Source of the DNA: an uncultured Bacteroidia bacterium
GTDB lineage: Bacteria; Bacteroidota; Bacteroidia; Bacteroidales; ML635J-15
Reading direction: 5' to 3'
Length of the DNA: 64,000 nt
Assembly (NCBI GenBank): GCA_902791865.1
Contig: CADAXK010000009.1
Coordinates: 1-64,000, forward strand
In this document: positions 61,775-64,000 of the stretch, piece after piece
Position numbering within the stretch: the stretch's first letter is position 1
Layout of the letters: each line of letters starts with the position of its first letter
The notes under the pieces: generated by a model
The model's database searches: none
What the model saw: the letters and a program-made list of their open reading frames with translations, nothing else
Told to the model about the DNA's origin: nothing
Position numbers and translations under genes: made by a program

Positions 61775-63403
61775 ATGAGAAAAATAGAAGGTAACATTGT
61801 TGATGTGCTCAACAGAAAAATCTTCAAGGGTGAAGTAATTATTGATGGTGACAGGATAGCAAAAATCACTTCGAAAGAAACAACAAGCGAAGTATATATA
61901 TTGCCAGGTCTAATCGACTCGCACATACATATCGAAAGCACAATGATGATTCCTAGTGAATTTGCAAAAGTGGCGGTGAAAAATGGTACTGTCGGTGTCG
62001 TTACCGACCCACACGAAATTGCAAATGTGCTTGGTGAAAAAGGTATTGATTTCATGATAAAGAACTCTGAATCAACACCTTTAAAGACATTCTACTGTGT
62101 GCCGTCGTGTGTTCCAGCAACCACATTCGAAACCTCAGGAGCTACACTCGATGCTGCAAAAATTGACAAGATTTTCACTAAATATGGTTTGAAAGTCCTT
62201 GGTGAAATGATGAATTATCCTGGAGTTATTTATGATGATCCGGAAGTTCTGGCAAAGCTCGAAGTTGCAAAGAAACACGGTGCAGTTATCGATGGTCACT
62301 CTCCGCAAGTCAGTGGCGACAAATTGAAAAAATATATCAACGCTGGAATAAGCACCGACCACGAATGTAGAGACATTGATGAAGCAATTGAAAAAATAAA
62401 CCTTGGTATGAATATTCTTATTCGCGAAGGTTCGGCTGCAAAGAATTTTGATGCTTTATATCCTCTAATTTCCAAATTCAATAAAATGGTAATGCTTTCA
62501 ACAGACGATTCACACCCCGATGACCTTTTAAAATTTGGACACATTAACAAAATATTGAAAATGGGCATAAAGTACGGAATTGACATTTTCGACTTACTAA
62601 ATGCTGCCTGTGTAAATCCTGTAAAACATTATAATCTACCAATCGGACTTCTCCGTGAAAACGATTACGCCGACATGATAATTGTTGATGACCTAAAATC
62701 ATTCAATATTCAAGAGACAATAATTAATGGTAACACTGTTTACTCGAATGGTCGAATTTTATTCAGCACAAAAAATATCCAACCCATCAACAATTTCAAT
62801 GCTCAAAGAATTTCAGAAGCAGATGTTAAAATAGAACCAAAGTCTAAAAAGATAAAGGTGATTGAAATTATCGAAAACGAATTACTCACAAATTGCATTA
62901 TTGGGAAGGCTAGGGTAGAAGATGGCAATGTAATTTCGGACACAAAGAACGACATCCTTAAAATTGCAGTTCTGAACCGTTACTCTAAAGACACAAAACC
63001 TCAGATAGGATTCATAAAGGGATTTGGTCTAACAGCCGGAGCAATTGCAACATCGGTGGCACACGACAGTCACAACATAATTGCCGTTGGTACTACTGAC
63101 GAAGACATTGTAAAAGCAATTAATGAAATTATTGACAACAAAGGTGGAATGTGCTATGTAAAAGGTATGGATTACTACACCTTACCGCTTGAGTTTGCGG
63201 GACTGATGACGCAACAAAGCTGTGAACGAATCAGCGATATGTACAGCCGAATGAACCACATCGTAAAAAGTAACGGCTGCAGGCTTGCATCACCATTTAT
63301 GACTCTTTCATTTATGGCATTGTTGGTCATCCCAAGTCTCAAATTAAGCGACAAAGGTCTATTCGATGGAGATAAGTTTGAGATGACAGATTTGTTTGTA
63401 TAA
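61775..63403 (+). CDS. ade: Adenine deaminase
   Basis: Hydrolyses adenine to hypoxanthine and ammonia in purine salvage. The 542 residues have the amidohydrolase layout: an N-terminal composite beta domain, then LPGLIDSHIHIESTMM with the metal-binding HxH. DPHEIANVLG, the DGHSP and STDHE segments, and the C-terminal ADE-type domain (SVAHDSHNIIAVGTTDED) also match. The ATG at 61775 gives MRKIEGNIVDVLN. parS-like sites lie on both sides of the gene. Confidence 0.92.
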   Translation: MRKIEGNIVDVLNRKIFKGEVIIDGDRIAKITSKETTSEVYILPGLIDSHIHIESTMMIPSEFAKVAVKNGTVGVVTDPHEIANVLGEKGIDFMIKNSESTPLKTFYCVPSCVPATTFETSGATLDAAKIDKIFTKYGLKVLGEMMNYPGVIYDDPEVLAKLEVAKKHGAVIDGHSPQVSGDKLKKYINAGISTDHECRDIDEAIEKINLGMNILIREGSAAKNFDALYPLISKFNKMVMLSTDDSHPDDLLKFGHINKILKMGIKYGIDIFDLLNAACVNPVKHYNLPIGLLRENDYADMIIVDDLKSFNIQETIINGNTVYSNGRILFSTKNIQPINNFNAQRISEADVKIEPKSKKIKVIEIIENELLTNCIIGKARVEDGNVISDTKNDILKIAVLNRYSKDTKPQIGFIKGFGLTAGAIATSVAHDSHNIIAVGTTDEDIVKAINEIIDNKGGMCYVKGMDYYTLPLEFAGLMTQQSCERISDMYSRMNHIVKSNGCRLASPFMTLSFMALLVIPSLKLSDKGLFDGDKFEMTDLFV

Positions 63404-63449
63404 TAATCATCCGCCCGTTGAGCCTGTCGAAACGAAGAATTCTAAACAT

Positions 63450-63465
63450 TGTTTCATGTGAAACA
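63450..63465. promoter_or_regulatory. parS-like site 2 (TGTTTCATGTGAAACA)
   Basis: Identical to site 1. The symmetry extends one base on each side (TTGTTTCATGTGAAACAA). Confidence 0.6.
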
Positions 63466-63542
63466 ATACGTAAAATATTGATAATTAACATTATAAATAA
63501 TTAAAAAAATAATAACATAAATAACGCCTAAAAAGGAATAAT

Positions 63543-63558
63543 TGTTTCACATGAAACA
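63543..63558. promoter_or_regulatory. parS-like site 3 (TGTTTCACATGAAACA)
   Basis: Exact reverse complement of sites 1 and 2; 93 bases from site 2, just upstream of dtd. Confidence 0.6.
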
Positions 63559-63601
63559 AATTATAAAACACTATAAATCAAAACACTAACTACTCAAAAA
63601 T

Positions 63602-64000
63602 ATGAAAATTCTGATTCAAAGAGTGAAATATTCAAAATGTACTGTTGATAGTAAAGAAATTTCTAAAATAGGGCAGGGGTTGCTCGTACTTTTGGGCATT
63701 ACCCACGACGATACAACCGAAGATATTGAGTGGCTGGCAAACAAAATGGTAAATCTCCGCATTTTCAACGACGAGGACGGAGTTATGAACAAGTCATGCC
63801 TTGAAATTAATGGTGAAATAATGATTATAAGCCAATTTACACTGCATGCTAAAACAAAGAAAGGCAACCGACCATCATACATTGACGCTGCACGACCAGA
63901 AATTGCAGAACCACTTTACAAAAAATTCATCGAAACTACCGATAAACTCACAGGCAAACCATCAGCTACTGGCATATTCGGTGCTGACATGAAAATTGAA
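63602..64000 (+). CDS. dtd: D-aminoacyl-tRNA deacylase, 3' partial
   Basis: Removes D-amino acids (and glycine) mis-attached to tRNAs. 133 residues are present before the window ends; the full family length is about 150. The signatures are intact: MKILIQRVKYSKCTVD at the start, the catalytic SQFTL, the GNRPSY segment of the second active-site motif, and TGIFGADM near the cut. The ATG at 63602 is the family start. Confidence 0.93.
   Translation, partial: MKILIQRVKYSKCTVDSKEISKIGQGLLVLLGITHDDTTEDIEWLANKMVNLRIFNDEDGVMNKSCLEINGEIMIISQFTLHAKTKKGNRPSYIDAARPEIAEPLYKKFIETTDKLTGKPSATGIFGADMKIE

Overview
The window looks like a chromosomal piece of a member of the Bacteroidota, most likely order Bacteroidales. 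Three things point there. Many genes are preceded by the Bacteroidota -7 promoter element TAnnTTTG rather than a sigma70-type -10 box. Several secreted proteins end in a type IX secretion (T9SS) sorting domain (YPNPT...). The family content is also typical: BACON domains, C10 peptidase, FISUMP domains, and TPR or MORN-variant repeat proteins. Housekeeping genes (glyS, dnaA, purM, prfA, ribD, initiator tRNA, mnmG, ade, dtd) are intact. dnaA, mnmG and three identical parS-like palindromes around ade suggest a replication-origin-proximal region.

Layout. 1-7.2 kb: two large T9SS cargo proteins, a 12-repeat surface protein cut by the window start and a BACON-bearing C10 cysteine protease. 7.4-10.8 kb (minus strand): glyS and a MORN-variant repeat protein. 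11-17.3 kb: an unknown secreted protein, an orphan LuxE-like protein, a 529-bp gap with phased A-tracts, dnaA, a GIY-YIG-like protein, an EamA transporter and a small outer-membrane barrel. 17.4-31 kb: a peptidase-like/TolB-propeller/barrel protein, a repeat-rich gap, and a 3318-residue mosaic T9SS surface protein. 31-37.5 kb: purM, prfA, a TPR protein, ribD, a CPBP protease and an unknown membrane protein behind a leader hairpin.

37.5-42.7 kb (minus strand) is the most striking part. It is a compact five-gene operon behind one strong promoter: an RsbW-like ATPase, a Cache-HAMP-PP2C phosphatase, a STAS antagonist, a RelA/SpoT-type synthetase, and a SpoT-like HD hydrolase fused to a phosphotransferase-type kinase. 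It reads as a membrane sensor feeding a partner switch, encoded together with nucleotide-alarmone synthesis and breakdown enzymes. Next come an Na/Pi cotransporter, the initiator tRNA, and an outer-membrane barrel paired with a 1066-residue TPR protein.

50-55.6 kb: an FtsE-like ATPase whose tail contains a dispersed palindrome, an e(P4)-type phosphatase lipoprotein, a polytopic membrane protein, a GNAT enzyme and a convergent PNGase F-like secreted glycosidase. 55.7-59.5 kb (minus strand): a DUF4143-type ATPase behind a 33-bp tandem repeat array, then a Sel1 - Nmad2 - Nmad3 - zinc-ribbon operon that resembles a DNA base-modification module. 59.8-64 kb: mnmG, ade and dtd (cut by the window end), with the parS-like sites between them. 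Small palindromic repeats are scattered through the intergenic space.
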